Origin: Rhizobium acidisoli | GTDB lineage: Bacteria; Pseudomonadota; Alphaproteobacteria; Rhizobiales; Rhizobiaceae | Length of the DNA: 64,000 nucleotides | Direction of reading: 5' to 3' | NCBI RefSeq assembly: GCF_002531755.2 | Contig: NZ_CP034998.1 | Location: forward strand, 682,001 to 746,000 | In this document: piece by piece, positions 18,253-28,189 of the stretch | How positions within the stretch are numbered: position 1 is the stretch's first letter | How the letters are laid out: every line of letters starts with the position of its first letter | Notes under the pieces: model-generated | Databases searched by the model: none | What the model saw: the letters and a program-made list of their open reading frames with translations, nothing else | What the model was told of the DNA's origin: nothing | Translations under genes and position numbers: made by a program

Positions 18253-18876
18253 TCAGACCTTGACGCCGTAAGCGGCAAGATCGCTGCGCAGCCTGTCCGC
18301 GCCCGAGAACAGCACCGCATTCCAGCCGAATTCCTTGGCGCCTTCGACATTGGCAGGTGCATCGTCGATGAAGATCGTCGCCTTGGGGTCGAGGCCGAAG
18401 CTTTTCGTGTGGGTCTCGTAGATCGCCAGATCCGGCTTGATCAGGCCGACATCGCCGGAGACGGTGACGCCGCGCGGTTTGGTGAGGAAGGGAAAGCGCG
18501 CCTGCGCCTCGCGGAAGGTGTCGGAGGCGAAGTTGGTCAGCATCGTCACATCGCGCCCTTCGGCAATCAGCCCTTCCATGATCGCGACGCTGTCCTCATA
18601 GGCGTGCGGCACCATCTCGTGCCAATATTTGCGGAAGGCGCGGATGTGCTCTTCGCGGGCCGGGTGCTCGGCAATCAGCAGCGCTTCGGCCTCTGCCCAG
18701 GTGCGGCCCCGGTCCTGCTCGATGTTCCAGTCATGGGTGCAGATATTGGCGAAGAACCAGTTGCGCTCCGTCTCGTCGGGAATGAGGCGGGCGAAGGCAA
18801 GATGCGGATCGTAATGAATAAGGACTTTGCCGATATCGAAAACGATATGTTTTATCTCAGTCGTAGTCATGGTCAT
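18253..18876 (-). CDS. HAD hydrolase, YihX-like
   Basis: A 207-residue HAD-IA hydrolase. Motif I is FDIGKVLIHYDP: the nucleophile Asp is present but the usual second Asp is replaced by Gly, as in the YihX/epoxide-hydrolase-N-domain-like group. Motif II is MLTNFAS, the motif III Lys is in IKPDLAIYE, and motif IV is IFIDDAPANVEGAKEFGW. Likely a sugar-phosphate phosphatase such as alpha-glucose-1-phosphatase (family inference). The start overlaps the mutY stop by 4 bp, so it is translationally coupled. Confidence 0.87.
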   Translation of the reverse strand: MTMTTTEIKHIVFDIGKVLIHYDPHLAFARLIPDETERNWFFANICTHDWNIEQDRGRTWAEAEALLIAEHPAREEHIRAFRKYWHEMVPHAYEDSVAIMEGLIAEGRDVTMLTNFASDTFREAQARFPFLTKPRGVTVSGDVGLIKPDLAIYETHTKSFGLDPKATIFIDDAPANVEGAKEFGWNAVLFSGADRLRSDLAAYGVKV

Positions 18877-19970
18877 CCCTTGGATGTTTTGAACGCGAGA
18901 GGAATAGCCGCTGCGATCGCTTTTTTCATGATTGTGGGTAAGGCCTGCGCTTCAAGATTTGTAACCGGCTCCCACCATCCGTCATTCGGACGGTCATCCA
19001 CCTTGCCGGCGATCGCCGCGCGCCAGATCGACAGCCGGAGTTCAAAATGGGTGAAGACATGGATGACGGTGCCGCAGGCCTGCCAGGCCGCCTCGAACGG
19101 CGCGGCCGCAGCCGAGGTCTCGCCGTCGAGGCGCGCCGTCCATGCCGTTGTCGGCACCTCGGTCATGCCGCCGAGCAGGCCGCTTTCGGCACGCCGCCTG
19201 AGCAGGATCTCGCCGTCTGCGGTGACCGCGACGAAAGCCGCGCCCTGCCGCACCGGCTTCTCTTTCTTCGCCGCCTTGACGGGAAATAGCTCGGGATCGG
19301 AAAGCTTCAGCGCCGCGCAGGCGCCGCGAAACGGACAGAGCGAACAGGCCGGCCGCTTCGGCGTGCAGATCGTCGCCCCGAGATCCATCATCGCCTGGGC
19401 GAAATCGCCGGGCCGCGTCGCCGGTGTCAGCCGCGCCACCTTTTCCTTCATCAGCGGCTTTCCCGCGGGAAGCGGTGTTTCGATCGCATAAAGCCTGGAG
19501 ATCACCCGCTCGACATTGCCGTCCATCACAGCCGCCTGCCGGTTGAAGGCGATGGCGGCGACGGCCGCCGCCGTATAATCGCCGATGCCAGGCAGCGACT
19601 TCAGCCCTTCCTCGGTGTCCGGAAAGACGCCGCCATGCTCTTTCGCCACCGCTTCGGCGCATTTCTTCAGGTTGCGGGCCCGCGCGTAATAGCCGAGCCC
19701 GGCCCAGGCCGCCATCACCGCATCGGTTTCGGCTTCGGCAAGATCGGTCACCTCAGGCCAGCGCTGCAGAAACTTGGCGAAATAGGGTTTGACCGCCTGC
19801 ACCGTCGTTTGCTGCAGCATCACCTCCGAAAGCCAGACGCGATAGGGATCGGGTCTGACGCCGCCGGCCGCCACGCCGGGCGAGATGCGCCAGGGCAGAT
19901 CGCGATGATGGCGGTCGTACCAGTCCAGCAGGGGCTTTGCGGTGGGTGTGTCGAGTGTCGTGATCGTCAT
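18873..19970 (-). CDS. mutY: A/G-specific adenine glycosylase
   Basis: Base-excision repair enzyme removing adenine mispaired with 8-oxoguanine. 365 residues from ATG 19970. The catalytic Glu is in LSEVMLQQT, the helix-hairpin-helix is LPGIGDYTAAAVAAIAF, and the catalytic Asp is in AVMDGNVERV. The 4Fe-4S ligands follow C-x6-C-x2-C-x5-C (CTPKRPACSLCPFRGAC). The C-terminal Nudix-like domain (about 235-350) recognises 8-oxoG and includes GLLGGMTEVP. The frame is open far upstream, but that part overlaps the divergent dciA gene and is not coding. First gene of a three-gene unit with the HAD and SnoaL genes. Confidence 0.95.
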   Translation of the reverse strand: MTITTLDTPTAKPLLDWYDRHHRDLPWRISPGVAAGGVRPDPYRVWLSEVMLQQTTVQAVKPYFAKFLQRWPEVTDLAEAETDAVMAAWAGLGYYARARNLKKCAEAVAKEHGGVFPDTEEGLKSLPGIGDYTAAAVAAIAFNRQAAVMDGNVERVISRLYAIETPLPAGKPLMKEKVARLTPATRPGDFAQAMMDLGATICTPKRPACSLCPFRGACAALKLSDPELFPVKAAKKEKPVRQGAAFVAVTADGEILLRRRAESGLLGGMTEVPTTAWTARLDGETSAAAAPFEAAWQACGTVIHVFTHFELRLSIWRAAIAGKVDDRPNDGWWEPVTNLEAQALPTIMKKAIAAAIPLAFKTSKG

Positions 19971-20078
19971 GATTTGCCGGGATCGGGGGAAGTGCCTATA
20001 CTTGGCGAAGCAATGCCGCGCGATCAAGCCGGTGATGCGAATTGCCTGTGCGATTGGCAGGGGCGTCCAAGGGTTTCG

Positions 20079-20576
20079 ATGAGTTATCCACGCAAAGGTG
20101 CAAAGCAGATTTCCGAGCTGGCGAACGGGCTGATCGATCCCGTCCTGGCGCGCCGCGCCGGCATCAACACGGCGCTGCTCGGCTCGTGGAGCGAAATCGC
20201 CGGCGAGGATTTCGCCGATTGCACCCGGCCGGAAAAGATCGCCTGGGCCCGCGGCGGCAATGAGGACGGCGGCTTCCGCCCCGGCGTGCTGACGATCGCC
20301 TGCGAAGGCGCACGCGCACTTTTCCTCACCCATGCCCAGGGCGAACTCATCCAGCGCATCAACAGCTTCTTCGGCTTCGCCGCCGTCCACCAGATCCGCA
20401 TCGTCCAAAAGCCGGTCTCCCAAGCCGCCCGCCGCTCCCGCACCCCGCCGCCGCTGAAAGGCGAAGCCGCCCGCAAGCTCGAAGGCATGATGGAAGGCAT
20501 AGAGGGCGACAAGCTGCGCCAGGCGATCCAGCGCCTGGGGACCGCGGTGATGGGTAAGCGGGGGAGGGGGCGATAG
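20079..20576 (+). CDS. DUF721/DciA-family protein
   Basis: 165 residues from ATG 20079. DUF721 pattern: an N-terminal helix ISELANGLIDPVLARRAG, SWSEIAGEDFADCTRPEKI, GVLTIACEGARALFLTHAQGELIQRINSFFG, and IRIVQKPV. DciA is the ancestral loader of the DnaB replicative helicase; a role in replication initiation is inferred from that family. The basic, Pro-rich tail (ARRSRTPPPLKGEAARK) is typical of alphaproteobacterial members. Divergent from mutY. In related genomes the dsbA-like and smc genes follow directly; here about 920 bp with a toxin-antitoxin pair and repeats lie in between. Confidence 0.85.
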   Translation: MSYPRKGAKQISELANGLIDPVLARRAGINTALLGSWSEIAGEDFADCTRPEKIAWARGGNEDGGFRPGVLTIACEGARALFLTHAQGELIQRINSFFGFAAVHQIRIVQKPVSQAARRSRTPPPLKGEAARKLEGMMEGIEGDKLRQAIQRLGTAVMGKRGRGR

Positions 20577-20612
20577 CGCGGGTTTTCGCGATCCATGTGG
20601 CGTCCTCAGCGG

Positions 20613-20767
20613 GGCCATGGATCCCAGGCGCAGGGCCCGGGATGACGGAGGTTGAGGATCGCGAGAGGCTGGAGGCGCGCCAATAGCGCCTACTTCTGCA
20701 CCGTCGCTGTATTTGCAGAAGCCTACCCCAACCCTCCGTCGTGCTCGGGCCCGAGCATCCATGCACG
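20613..20767. repeat. Two intergenic palindromes flanking the dciA / toxin-antitoxin junction
   Basis: 20613-20657 is a copy of the GGATCCCAGGC...GCCCGGGATGACGGAGGTTG type, also seen in variant form at 31341, 31545 and 31750. 20727-20767 is an inverted copy of the CTCCGTCGTGCTCGGG...CCCGAGCATCCATG type related to the 8148 family. Together they fill the 20577-20838 gap with no gene. Confidence 0.65.
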
Positions 20768-20838
20768 AGCACTCTGATTGCAGAAGCTTCTCCCAAATGC
20801 GCATATATCCAGGAGTACTGGTGACCGGGCGCTTCGGA

Positions 20839-20856
20839 TGCTATATGTGTATAGCA
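20839..20856. promoter_or_regulatory. Palindromic operator/promoter of the toxin-antitoxin operon
   Basis: A perfect inverted repeat TGCTATA-TGTG-TATAGCA ends 15 bp before the antitoxin ATG. Ribbon-helix-helix antitoxins bind such palindromes to repress their own operon. TATAGCA may double as a -10 region; this is inferred from position only. Confidence 0.62.
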
Positions 20857-20871
20857 CACAGGAGAAAGATC

Positions 20872-21096
20872 ATGCTGGCCTTGCGATTGCCATCTGATAT
20901 CGAAGCACGGCTCGATGAGCTTTCCAGGCGCACGGGCCGCAGCAAGAGCTTCTATGCGCGTCAAGCCATCCTCGAACATCTCGATGATCTCGAGGATATC
21001 TATCTCGCCGAGAAACGCCTGGAAGAACTTCGTCGGGGTGAGAGCGATACCGTGCCGTTGGCCGAGCTGATGGCGCGTCATGGTTTGGAGAATTGA
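20872..21096 (+). CDS. Ribbon-helix-helix antitoxin (RelB/CopG-like)
   Basis: 74 residues from ATG 20872, with AGGAGA well placed upstream. The N-terminal ribbon-helix-helix is MLALRLPSDIEARLDEL, then RRTGRSKSFYARQAILEHLDDLED. The C-terminal region (YLAEKRLEELRRGESDTVPL) is the extended toxin-binding segment usual for RelB/StbD-type antitoxins. It overlaps the toxin gene by 17 bp, the standard antitoxin-first layout. The pair sits alone between dciA and dsbA-like genes, so it is probably a recent insertion into a conserved block. Confidence 0.87.
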   Translation: MLALRLPSDIEARLDELSRRTGRSKSFYARQAILEHLDDLEDIYLAEKRLEELRRGESDTVPLAELMARHGLEN

Positions 21097-21349
21097 GTTT
21101 CACCGAGCAGCCGAGCGTGAGCTTGAGAAGCTTGGGCATGAGACGGCTCGCCGAATACTCCGATTTCTGAATGATCGCGTTGCAAGGTTGGACGATCCGC
21201 GATCCATCGGAGACGCGCTTAAGGGGTCTGAACTCGGGGATTTCTGGAAATATCGCGTCGGGGACTATCGAGTGATCGCAAACATTGACGATGGGGCGGT
21301 GCTGATCCTCATCGTGCGGATTGGCAACCGCCGCGATGTCTATCGATGA
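21080..21349 (+). CDS. RelE/ParE-family toxin
   Basis: An 89-residue toxin. RelE-like pattern: WRIEFHRAAERELEKLGH, then RILRFLNDRVARLDDPRSIGDALKG, FWKYRVGDYRVIANIDDG and a C-terminal RIGNRRDVYR. The basic residues and the Tyr near the end match the mRNA-interferase RelE group better than gyrase-targeting ParE, which usually lacks this RVGDYR...RRDVY set. It is translated from inside the antitoxin gene by a 17-bp overlap. Both partners appear intact, so the module is likely functional. Confidence 0.87.
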   Translation: MVWRIEFHRAAERELEKLGHETARRILRFLNDRVARLDDPRSIGDALKGSELGDFWKYRVGDYRVIANIDDGAVLILIVRIGNRRDVYR

Positions 21350-21498
21350 ATCCGCATACGCACCGATCGCAATTTTGTCGGGCGGTCCCATCACGGTCAC
21401 AATTCTTTGAAGGAAGTTGGTGAACCGTGGCTTGTGAGCGGCCGCCAGCCGTTATATCGCACAGTCATGCCGTCAATCTCATTGCTTATGGGGAACCC

Positions 21499-22275
21499 AT
21501 GCAGATGTCCGAAATGCAACTGACGAAACGCCGCCTCCTGGGTGGGATCGCCATCGCCGCAGCTGCCGCAGCGCTTGCCGCCTGCAACGACAGCAAGGAC
21601 GCTGCCGATGCAACGTCTTCCGGCAAGACCATGGTCGACGGCACCAATGTCGATACCATGCAGACGGCTGCGACATCGCCGACCGAAATGCCGCAGTCCG
21701 ACGGCGATGTCGACATGGCCGAAGTGCTGAAGCCCGGCGCTCTGCCGGAGATGGCCCTGGGTAAGGCCGATGCCCCGGTCAAGATCGTCGAATATATGTC
21801 GATGACCTGCCCGCATTGCGCCCATTTCCACAACACCACCTTCGATGCCATCAAGCAGAAATATGTCGACGCCGGCAAGGTGCAGTTCATCATCCGCGAA
21901 TTCCCCTTCGATCCGCGCGCCGCCGCCGCCTTCATGCTCGCCCGCTGCAGCGCTGCCAATCCGGAACAGCTGAGCACGCCGGAACAGTATTTCCCGATGG
22001 TCTCCATGCTGTTCAAGCAGCAGCAGGTCTGGGCCGCCGCCGATGACGGCCGCGCCGCACTGCTGCAGATGTCGAAGCTCGCCGGATTTACTGAGGATAG
22101 CTTCACGAAATGCTTGACGAACCAGAAGCTTCTGGATGAAGTGAACGCCACGCGGGAAAGAGGTTCCAAGGATTTCGGCGTCAACGCCACGCCGACGTTC
22201 CTCATCAATGGCAAGCGCTACTCTGGAGACATGCCGGTTGAAACCTTGTCGGCGCTCATCGACAGCCTCATCTGA
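21499..22275 (+). CDS. DsbA-family thioredoxin-fold lipoprotein
   Basis: Periplasmic disulfide oxidoreductase of about 258 residues from ATG 21499 (GGGGA upstream; ATG 21505 is the alternative). The N-terminus KRRLLGG followed by a hydrophobic stretch and LAAC suggests a lipoprotein anchor, with a twin-Arg-like KRR. A linker rich in Thr/Asp is followed by the DsbA fold (about 80-255). The CXXC is CPHC at residues 104-107, in [11 protein letters not shown], and the cis-Pro loop is [13 protein letters not shown]. It precedes smc, a conserved rhizobial neighbourhood, though no functional link is known. Confidence 0.9.
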   Translation: MQMSEMQLTKRRLLGGIAIAAAAAALAACNDSKDAADATSSGKTMVDGTNVDTMQTAATSPTEMPQSDGDVDMAEVLKPGALPEMALGKADAPVKIVEYMSMTCPHCAHFHNTTFDAIKQKYVDAGKVQFIIREFPFDPRAAAAFMLARCSAANPEQLSTPEQYFPMVSMLFKQQQVWAAADDGRAALLQMSKLAGFTEDSFTKCLTNQKLLDEVNATRERGSKDFGVNATPTFLINGKRYSGDMPVETLSALIDSLI

Positions 22276-22350
22276 ACCGGATCGTTTCGAAACGACGGGC
22301 GACGGCGAAAGCCGTGCGCCCGTTTTTTTGTGGCTGCGTGGGGGCAGGAG

Positions 22351-22525
22351 ATACCCCCCTCTGTCCTGCCGGACATCTCCCCCACAAGGGGGGAGATTGG
22401 CTGGGGGGACCGTCTCGTCCTTCATCAATCCCCTGCGGAAGCGCTCCCTTGTTTGGGGAAGCCCTAGCCACTTGCCGATCTCCCCCCTTGTGGGGGAGAT
22501 GCCCGGCAGGGCAGAGGGGGGTGCC
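22351..22525. repeat. Inverted pair of family E elements before smc
   Basis: 22351-22406 (CCCCTCTGTCCTGCCGGACA, then TCTCCCCCACAAGGGGGGAGA) and 22473-22525 are the same element in opposite orientation, so the whole 175 bp could fold into a large hairpin. A third copy lies at 54918-54967. It fills the dsbA-smc gap. Confidence 0.75.
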
Positions 22526-22554
22526 ACCCCCACCCGCCGCTTCGGAGCTTCTGC

Positions 22555-25500
22555 ATGAAGTTCAACAAGCTGCGCCTGGTCGGCTTCAAATCCTTCGTCG
22601 AGCCGACGGAATTCATCATCGAGCGGGGGCTGACCGGCGTCGTCGGCCCGAACGGCTGCGGCAAGTCCAACCTCGTCGAGGCGCTGCGCTGGGTGATGGG
22701 CGAAAATTCCTATAAGAACATGCGCGCCTCCGGCATGGACGACGTGATCTTTTCGGGCTCCGGAAACCGCCCGGCCCGCAATACCGCCGAGGTGGCGCTT
22801 TATCTCGACAATGCGACGCGCACCGCACCCGCCGCCTTCAACGACAGCGACGAGATCCAGGTCACCCGCCGCATCGAGCGTGAGCAGGGTTCGCTCTATC
22901 GCATCAACGGCAAGGAAAGCCGCGCCAAGGACGTGCAGCTGTTGTTTGCCGATGCCTCCACCGGCGCCCGTTCGCCGTCGATGGTCGGGCAGGGGCGGAT
23001 CGGCGAGCTGATCCAGGCAAAGCCGCAGGCCCGCCGCCAGCTCCTGGAGGAGGCGGCCGGCATTTCGGGCCTGCATTCCCGCCGCCACGAAGCCGAGCTG
23101 CGCCTGCGCGCCGCCGAAGGCAATCTCGAGCGTCTCGACGACGTCACCTCGCAGCTCGAAAGCCAGATCGAGAGCCTGAAGCGCCAGGCCCGCCAGGCCA
23201 ACCGCTTCAAGACGCTGTCTGCCGATATCCGCGCCCGCGAGGCGATGCTGCTGCATATCCGCTGGGTGCAGGCCAAGGAGTCCGAGGCCGAGGCCGACAG
23301 CGCGCTGAACCAGGCGACATCAGTCGTTGCCGAAAAGGCCCAAGCCCAGATGGAGGCAGCCAAGCAGCAAGGCATCGCCAGCCTGAAGCTGCCGGAACTG
23401 CGCGAGGGTGAGGCCCGCGCCGCCGCCGCGTTGCAGCGCCTGCAGATCGCCCGAAGCCAGTTGGAGGAAGATGCCGGCCGCATCCTGCGCCGCCGCGACG
23501 AGCTCACCCGCCGTCTCGCCCAGCTTGGCGAGGATATTCGCCGCGAGGAACGGCTGGTCGCCGACAATGCCGTCATCCTGGCAAGGCTGGACGCCGAAGA
23601 AGCCGAGATTGCGGAAGTGCTGGCCGATTCCGGCCGTTATGCCGAGGAGACCCGCGAGGCCTTTGAGGAAGCGGCCGCAAAACTTGCCGACAGCGAGCGC
23701 ATCTTTACCGCGCTGACCGCCGAACGCGCTGAAGCCGCTGCCGGCCGCAACCAGCTGGAACGCGCCATCCGCGATCTCGCCGATCGGCGCATGCGCCTCG
23801 AGCGCCAGATGGACGAGGCCAACCACGAACTTGCAGCCATCGGCGACAAGATCGCCGGCCTGCCGGACCCGGATGAAAAACGCGCCATCGTCGAGGCCGG
23901 AGAAATCGCCCTTGCCGACGCCGAGGCCGCCGTCCAGGTGGTGGAGCAGGCGCTGGCCGCTGCCCGCCAGACCGAGGCGCTGTCACGCGCCCCGGTCGAT
24001 CAGGCCCGCGCCAGCCTCAATGCGCTGGAAACCGAGGCGCGCACCATTTCCCGCATGCTCGCCGCCGGTGCCGCGGCCGGGAAATTTTCCCCCGTTGCCG
24101 AAGAGTTGAAGGTCGATCGCGGCTTCGAAACCGCGCTCGGTGCCGCCCTCGGCGACGATCTGGAGTCACCGCTTGCTGCCGAGGCGCCGGCCCATTGGTC
24201 GGAGAATGGCGATGGTTCCGGCGATCCCGCCCTTCCCGAAGGCGTCACGCCGCTGCTCGGCCATATCAGCGCGCCCGCCGCACTCACCCGCCGCCTGCGC
24301 CAGATCGGCCTGGTCGCCGATGGGGATGCGGAGCGCCTGATGGCGGCGCTGCAGCCCGGCCAGCGGCTGGTGACGAAAGAGGGCGCCGTCTATCGCTGGG
24401 ACGGCCATGTCACCGGCGCCGACGCGCCGAGTGCTGCGGCCCTTCGCCTTGCCCAGAAGAACCGCCTGGCCGAGCTCGAAGGCGAGGCGGCGCTTGCCCG
24501 CGATGTGCTCGTCGAGGCCGAGGAGCGGCAGGCGGCGGCCGCGGAGGCGATCCGCGGCGAGGAGCGCCGGCTTGCCGAGGCCCGCGACATGAGCCGGCTT
24601 TCGGCCCGTCATCTCGCCGAGGCGCGTGAAGCGCTTGTTGCGGCAGAGCGTGCCTCCGGCGACCTGATCCGCCGCCGCGATGTCGTCAGCGAGGCGGTCA
24701 GCCAGCTCGGCGCGCAGCTGGAGGAGATCGGCGTCCAGGAAGAAAATGCCCGCATCGAGCTGGAGGATGCGCCCGATCTGACCGCGATCGACGAGCGGCT
24801 GCGCTTCCAGCAGGCGGAGGTCGCGACCGATCGCGGCGCGCTTGCCGAAAGCCGAGCCCGCCACGAAAGCCTGGCGCGAGAAAACGAGGCCCGCCAACGC
24901 CGCATCCTGGCGATCGGCCAGGAGCGCGAGACCTGGCGCCAGCGGGCGGCAAGCGGCGAAGATCATGTGGCGACGCTCCGCGAGCGCGAGGAAGAGGCGC
25001 GCGAAGAGGCGGCCGAACTCGAAATGGCGCCGGATGAATTCGACGACAAGCGCCGCGCTCTGCTCAGCGAATTGCAGAAGGCCGAGGAGGCGCGCCGCAA
25101 CGCCGGCGATCTCCTGGCCGAGGCCGAACGCATCCAGCGCGAGGCCGATCATCAGGCGGCGACCGCACTTTCCGAGCTTGCCGAATGCCGCGAACGCCGT
25201 GGCCGCGCCGAGGAGCGCCTGGTTTCGGCCCGCGAAAAGCGCCAGGAAAGCGAAAGCCGCATCCGCGAAGTGCTGAACGTCGCGCCGCACGAGGCGCTGC
25301 AGCTGACCGGGCGCCCGGCCATGCAGGCGCTTCCCGATCCGCGCGAGGTCGAGCGCGAGCTCGAGCGTCTGCGGATCGAGCGCGAGCGGCTCGGCGCCGT
25401 CAACCTGCGCGCCGACGAGGAACAGAAGGAACTGAGCGACAAGCTCGAAGCGCTGATCAGGGAACGCGACGACGTCATCGACGCGATCCGCAAGCTGCGC

Positions 25501-26016
25501 GGCGCCATCCAGAGCCTCAACCGCGAGGGCCGCGAACGGCTGATCGCCGCCTTCGACATCGTCAACGCCCAGTTCCAGCGGCTGTTCACCCATCTTTTCG
25601 GCGGTGGCACCGCCGAGCTGCAGCTGATCGAATCCGACGATCCGCTGGAGGCCGGCCTCGAAATCCTGGCCCGGCCGCCCGGAAAGAAGCCGCAGACGAT
25701 GACGCTACTCTCAGGCGGCGAACAGGCGCTGACGGCGATGGCGCTGATCTTCGCCGTCTTCCTCACCAATCCGGCGCCGATCTGCGTGCTCGACGAAGTC
25801 GACGCACCGCTCGACGACCACAATGTCGAGCGCTACTGCAACCTGATGGACGAAATGGCGGCCTCCACCGAAACCCGCTTCGTCATCATCACCCACAATC
25901 CGATCACCATGGCCCGCATGAACCGCCTCTTCGGCGTCACCATGGCCGAACAAGGCGTCTCCACCCTCGTCTCCGTCGACCTGCAGACCGCCGAACGCCT
26001 GCGCGAGATCGCCTGA
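22555..26016 (+). CDS. smc: Chromosome partition protein SMC
   Basis: A 1153-residue condensin ATPase that organises and segregates the chromosome, working with ScpA/ScpB. Walker A is GPNGCGKSN at 31-39. Two long coiled coils (about 165-480 and 640-1000), extremely rich in Ala, Glu and Arg, flank a hinge around 500-630. The ABC signature [13 protein letters not shown] is at about 1052 and Walker [13 protein letters not shown] at about 1078. All catalytic features are intact and the length is normal. Start ATG 22555 is immediately after the family E repeat, whose last bases leave only a weak ribosome site (GGAGCTTCTGC). Confidence 0.97.
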   Translation: MKFNKLRLVGFKSFVEPTEFIIERGLTGVVGPNGCGKSNLVEALRWVMGENSYKNMRASGMDDVIFSGSGNRPARNTAEVALYLDNATRTAPAAFNDSDEIQVTRRIEREQGSLYRINGKESRAKDVQLLFADASTGARSPSMVGQGRIGELIQAKPQARRQLLEEAAGISGLHSRRHEAELRLRAAEGNLERLDDVTSQLESQIESLKRQARQANRFKTLSADIRAREAMLLHIRWVQAKESEAEADSALNQATSVVAEKAQAQMEAAKQQGIASLKLPELREGEARAAAALQRLQIARSQLEEDAGRILRRRDELTRRLAQLGEDIRREERLVADNAVILARLDAEEAEIAEVLADSGRYAEETREAFEEAAAKLADSERIFTALTAERAEAAAGRNQLERAIRDLADRRMRLERQMDEANHELAAIGDKIAGLPDPDEKRAIVEAGEIALADAEAAVQVVEQALAAARQTEALSRAPVDQARASLNALETEARTISRMLAAGAAAGKFSPVAEELKVDRGFETALGAALGDDLESPLAAEAPAHWSENGDGSGDPALPEGVTPLLGHISAPAALTRRLRQIGLVADGDAERLMAALQPGQRLVTKEGAVYRWDGHVTGADAPSAAALRLAQKNRLAELEGEAALARDVLVEAEERQAAAAEAIRGEERRLAEARDMSRLSARHLAEAREALVAAERASGDLIRRRDVVSEAVSQLGAQLEEIGVQEENARIELEDAPDLTAIDERLRFQQAEVATDRGALAESRARHESLARENEARQRRILAIGQERETWRQRAASGEDHVATLREREEEAREEAAELEMAPDEFDDKRRALLSELQKAEEARRNAGDLLAEAERIQREADHQAATALSELAECRERRGRAEERLVSAREKRQESESRIREVLNVAPHEALQLTGRPAMQALPDPREVERELERLRIERERLGAVNLRADEEQKELSDKLEALIRERDDVIDAIRKLRGAIQSLNREGRERLIAAFDIVNAQFQRLFTHLFGGGTAELQLIESDDPLEAGLEILARPPGKKPQTMTLLSGGEQALTAMALIFAVFLTNPAPICVLDEVDAPLDDHNVERYCNLMDEMAASTETRFVIITHNPITMARMNRLFGVTMAEQGVSTLVSVDLQTAERLREIA

Positions 26017-26077
26017 ATTTCTCCCCGCGGCCGGGCTGGTTGCTGGCGTCGGTTGACGATCGAAGCCGAGCTCCGGT

Positions 26078-28189
26078 CTAAAGCTGATATCGGCCGCGCT
26101 CTTCCAGGAGGGCTTCGATCCGGCGGCGTCGCGCAACGGCGATTGCGACAAAGGATGTGACAACAGCCGCGAGCCCCAAGCTTCCGATGGAAAGCGTCAG
26201 CAGCCATCTTCCTAACCGCCGCACCAGCGATGGAAAATCGGCATTGAGCCAATCCATCGCATTCGCAGTGTAGCCGTTGGCCGAGACCCAATCCCGCATC
26301 AGCGCCAAGCGCTCGCAATGAACGCCGGCATACAAAACCTTCATCTCGCTGACCTGGTTGAGGAATTTCGCGGCATCGACGACATTCCCCTCGAGATAGG
26401 CGATCTGCGCAAGCGTATAGGCCGCGAGCGAAGCATCGATCTCCGTCGGCGCAGCGGGGGAAGCGGACCTGTTTTCCGCCGCGATCGACCCACGAAGATT
26501 GACGTCCAGGCCGCGGAAACTGTCGGTGACAGGCTGTGAGGGCGCTATGAGCCCGCCGTTCGTCCGGCCGGCAGCAAGATCCAGCTCCGAACGCAGGCGC
26601 TGCGAGAATTGCTGGGGCAGGGCTTCACGACGCGAGTGCTGGGTAAATCGATAATCATCGATCGCGAAGAATGCGACAAAAGCCATCGCGGCCAACGCGC
26701 CGAGATATCGCGATCGGCGCGTGGCAAGAACGATCGCGGCAAGGCATATCGGATATTTGAGCCAATTCAGCGATATGGGTCCGGCCGTCCAGTCGTCAGC
26801 CCCGGCGATAACTGCAACACCGTTCTGCTGCGCATAATCGGCCGCGCTTCCGGCAAGCGCCACAAAATGGAAGGCGGTGTTATCGGCCGCCTCAGGCAGC
26901 CAGATCCAATAGGCCCCGAAAGCTGACAGCGCCGCAAAGGCCAGAAGACCAAGGACAAACAGAAGGTAACCACGTGCGCGGGCGGCGATTGCTTCGATCG
27001 CACGTTCGCCATTGGCAATCGAAGACGGTTTGGGTAGCTTATTGGCGATGCGGCTGCCGAACACGCCAGCCGCGCGTTTGACCGCGCCCGTCAGGTTGGC
27101 ACGGCGCTGGTCCAGCTCCCGCTCGATCGACCAAACCCTTCGGCTCCGGCGTGCAACCCACCAGCCGAGCCCATTTGTCAGCGGCGCGGCGATGGCAAAG
27201 ATCAGTGCGGCCGAAAGCAGCAGATATGCCTTTTGCGATTGAGCGGCATTGTCGGCCAGGAACTTTTCGCGCGCCTGCGGTCCAAAACCGCCGGAGGCCA
27301 GCGCGAAGTTTCGTATCGCCTGAAAACGGGTCTGATCGAAATTGTTCAGAAGGAAGCCGCTCGTTTCCAGCTTGTCGAGTGCGGCCGCGGCAGCAGCGCT
27401 GTCGCCACGAAAAGCCGCCGCCTGCGCCAGAAAGTACGGCATGATTTTCGCATTTCCATCCGGTTGCACCCGGTGATCTCCATTCGCATCGGCGGTAGCC
27501 TCGTGAACGTTTGCCGGCAAATCGGACGGGCGGATCACCCTGTATTTTTCATAGGTCGGCCGAGCAGTGAAATCCCGGGAAAGGTCATACATCAGACTGC
27601 CGACAACAGGGATACCCGGAATGCCGACGGCAACAATGGCAATGATCGCGCGGCGGGAAAGCGGAGCGTGAAATATCAGGGCAATGAATGCAAACAAGGC
27701 GAACGCAAAGGGGGCGAGCAATTCTGCCCGCCCGAACAATCCCCATCGTATCAGAAAGAACGCGACTGCCAGGCCCGCGAAAAACCAACGCCCCTTGATG
27801 ATCATCCCAGCGGTCGCAAGGGCGAGGATGAAGGAGACATATTGGGCATGATAGGGGAGCGTCCAGAGCCCGGTCTGAACTGACGAGTCCGCTGATTTGA
27901 CGCCGGCCAGCCCCAACGCATTGGTGAACCCGTCGAGCACATAAATCGAGCCATCCAACATTCGCAGGTCGGTCGGATCGGATGGGCGGGTGTACGCTGC
28001 TGCAAAGAGCAGCATGAACGCGACGAAAGCAAATCCCTGGGCAATCAGCGACAGCAGATGGGATCGACGATGCAATCCAGCATGCCCTTCGTCGTTCGAT
28101 TCATCAGGCTTACCTGGTGCTGAGCCAGAGACCGGCGCAGATGAGGCTTCGCCGAGAACCCGCCTGCCGAAAGCGGAGGCGTCAGCCAC
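26078..28189 (-). CDS. Large polytopic membrane protein linked to TelA
   Basis: 703 residues from GTG 28189, chosen because GGAG lies 6 bases upstream and the start overlaps the telA stop by 8 bp. The protein has about ten TM segments: a cluster of five near the N-terminus, then a loop of about 150 residues with TPR-like Ala-rich helices (AAAFRGDSAAAAAALDKLE), and further helices up to a C-terminal TM (LGLAAVVTSFVAIAVARRRR). It has a second soluble segment with LAAYTLAQIAYLEGNVVDAAKFL. No known domain is recognised. It may anchor or export through the TelA-type complex (inference). Last gene of the three-gene unit. Confidence 0.75.
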   Translation of the reverse strand: MADASAFGRRVLGEASSAPVSGSAPGKPDESNDEGHAGLHRRSHLLSLIAQGFAFVAFMLLFAAAYTRPSDPTDLRMLDGSIYVLDGFTNALGLAGVKSADSSVQTGLWTLPYHAQYVSFILALATAGMIIKGRWFFAGLAVAFFLIRWGLFGRAELLAPFAFALFAFIALIFHAPLSRRAIIAIVAVGIPGIPVVGSLMYDLSRDFTARPTYEKYRVIRPSDLPANVHEATADANGDHRVQPDGNAKIMPYFLAQAAAFRGDSAAAAAALDKLETSGFLLNNFDQTRFQAIRNFALASGGFGPQAREKFLADNAAQSQKAYLLLSAALIFAIAAPLTNGLGWWVARRSRRVWSIERELDQRRANLTGAVKRAAGVFGSRIANKLPKPSSIANGERAIEAIAARARGYLLFVLGLLAFAALSAFGAYWIWLPEAADNTAFHFVALAGSAADYAQQNGVAVIAGADDWTAGPISLNWLKYPICLAAIVLATRRSRYLGALAAMAFVAFFAIDDYRFTQHSRREALPQQFSQRLRSELDLAAGRTNGGLIAPSQPVTDSFRGLDVNLRGSIAAENRSASPAAPTEIDASLAAYTLAQIAYLEGNVVDAAKFLNQVSEMKVLYAGVHCERLALMRDWVSANGYTANAMDWLNADFPSLVRRLGRWLLTLSIGSLGLAAVVTSFVAIAVARRRRIEALLEERGRYQL

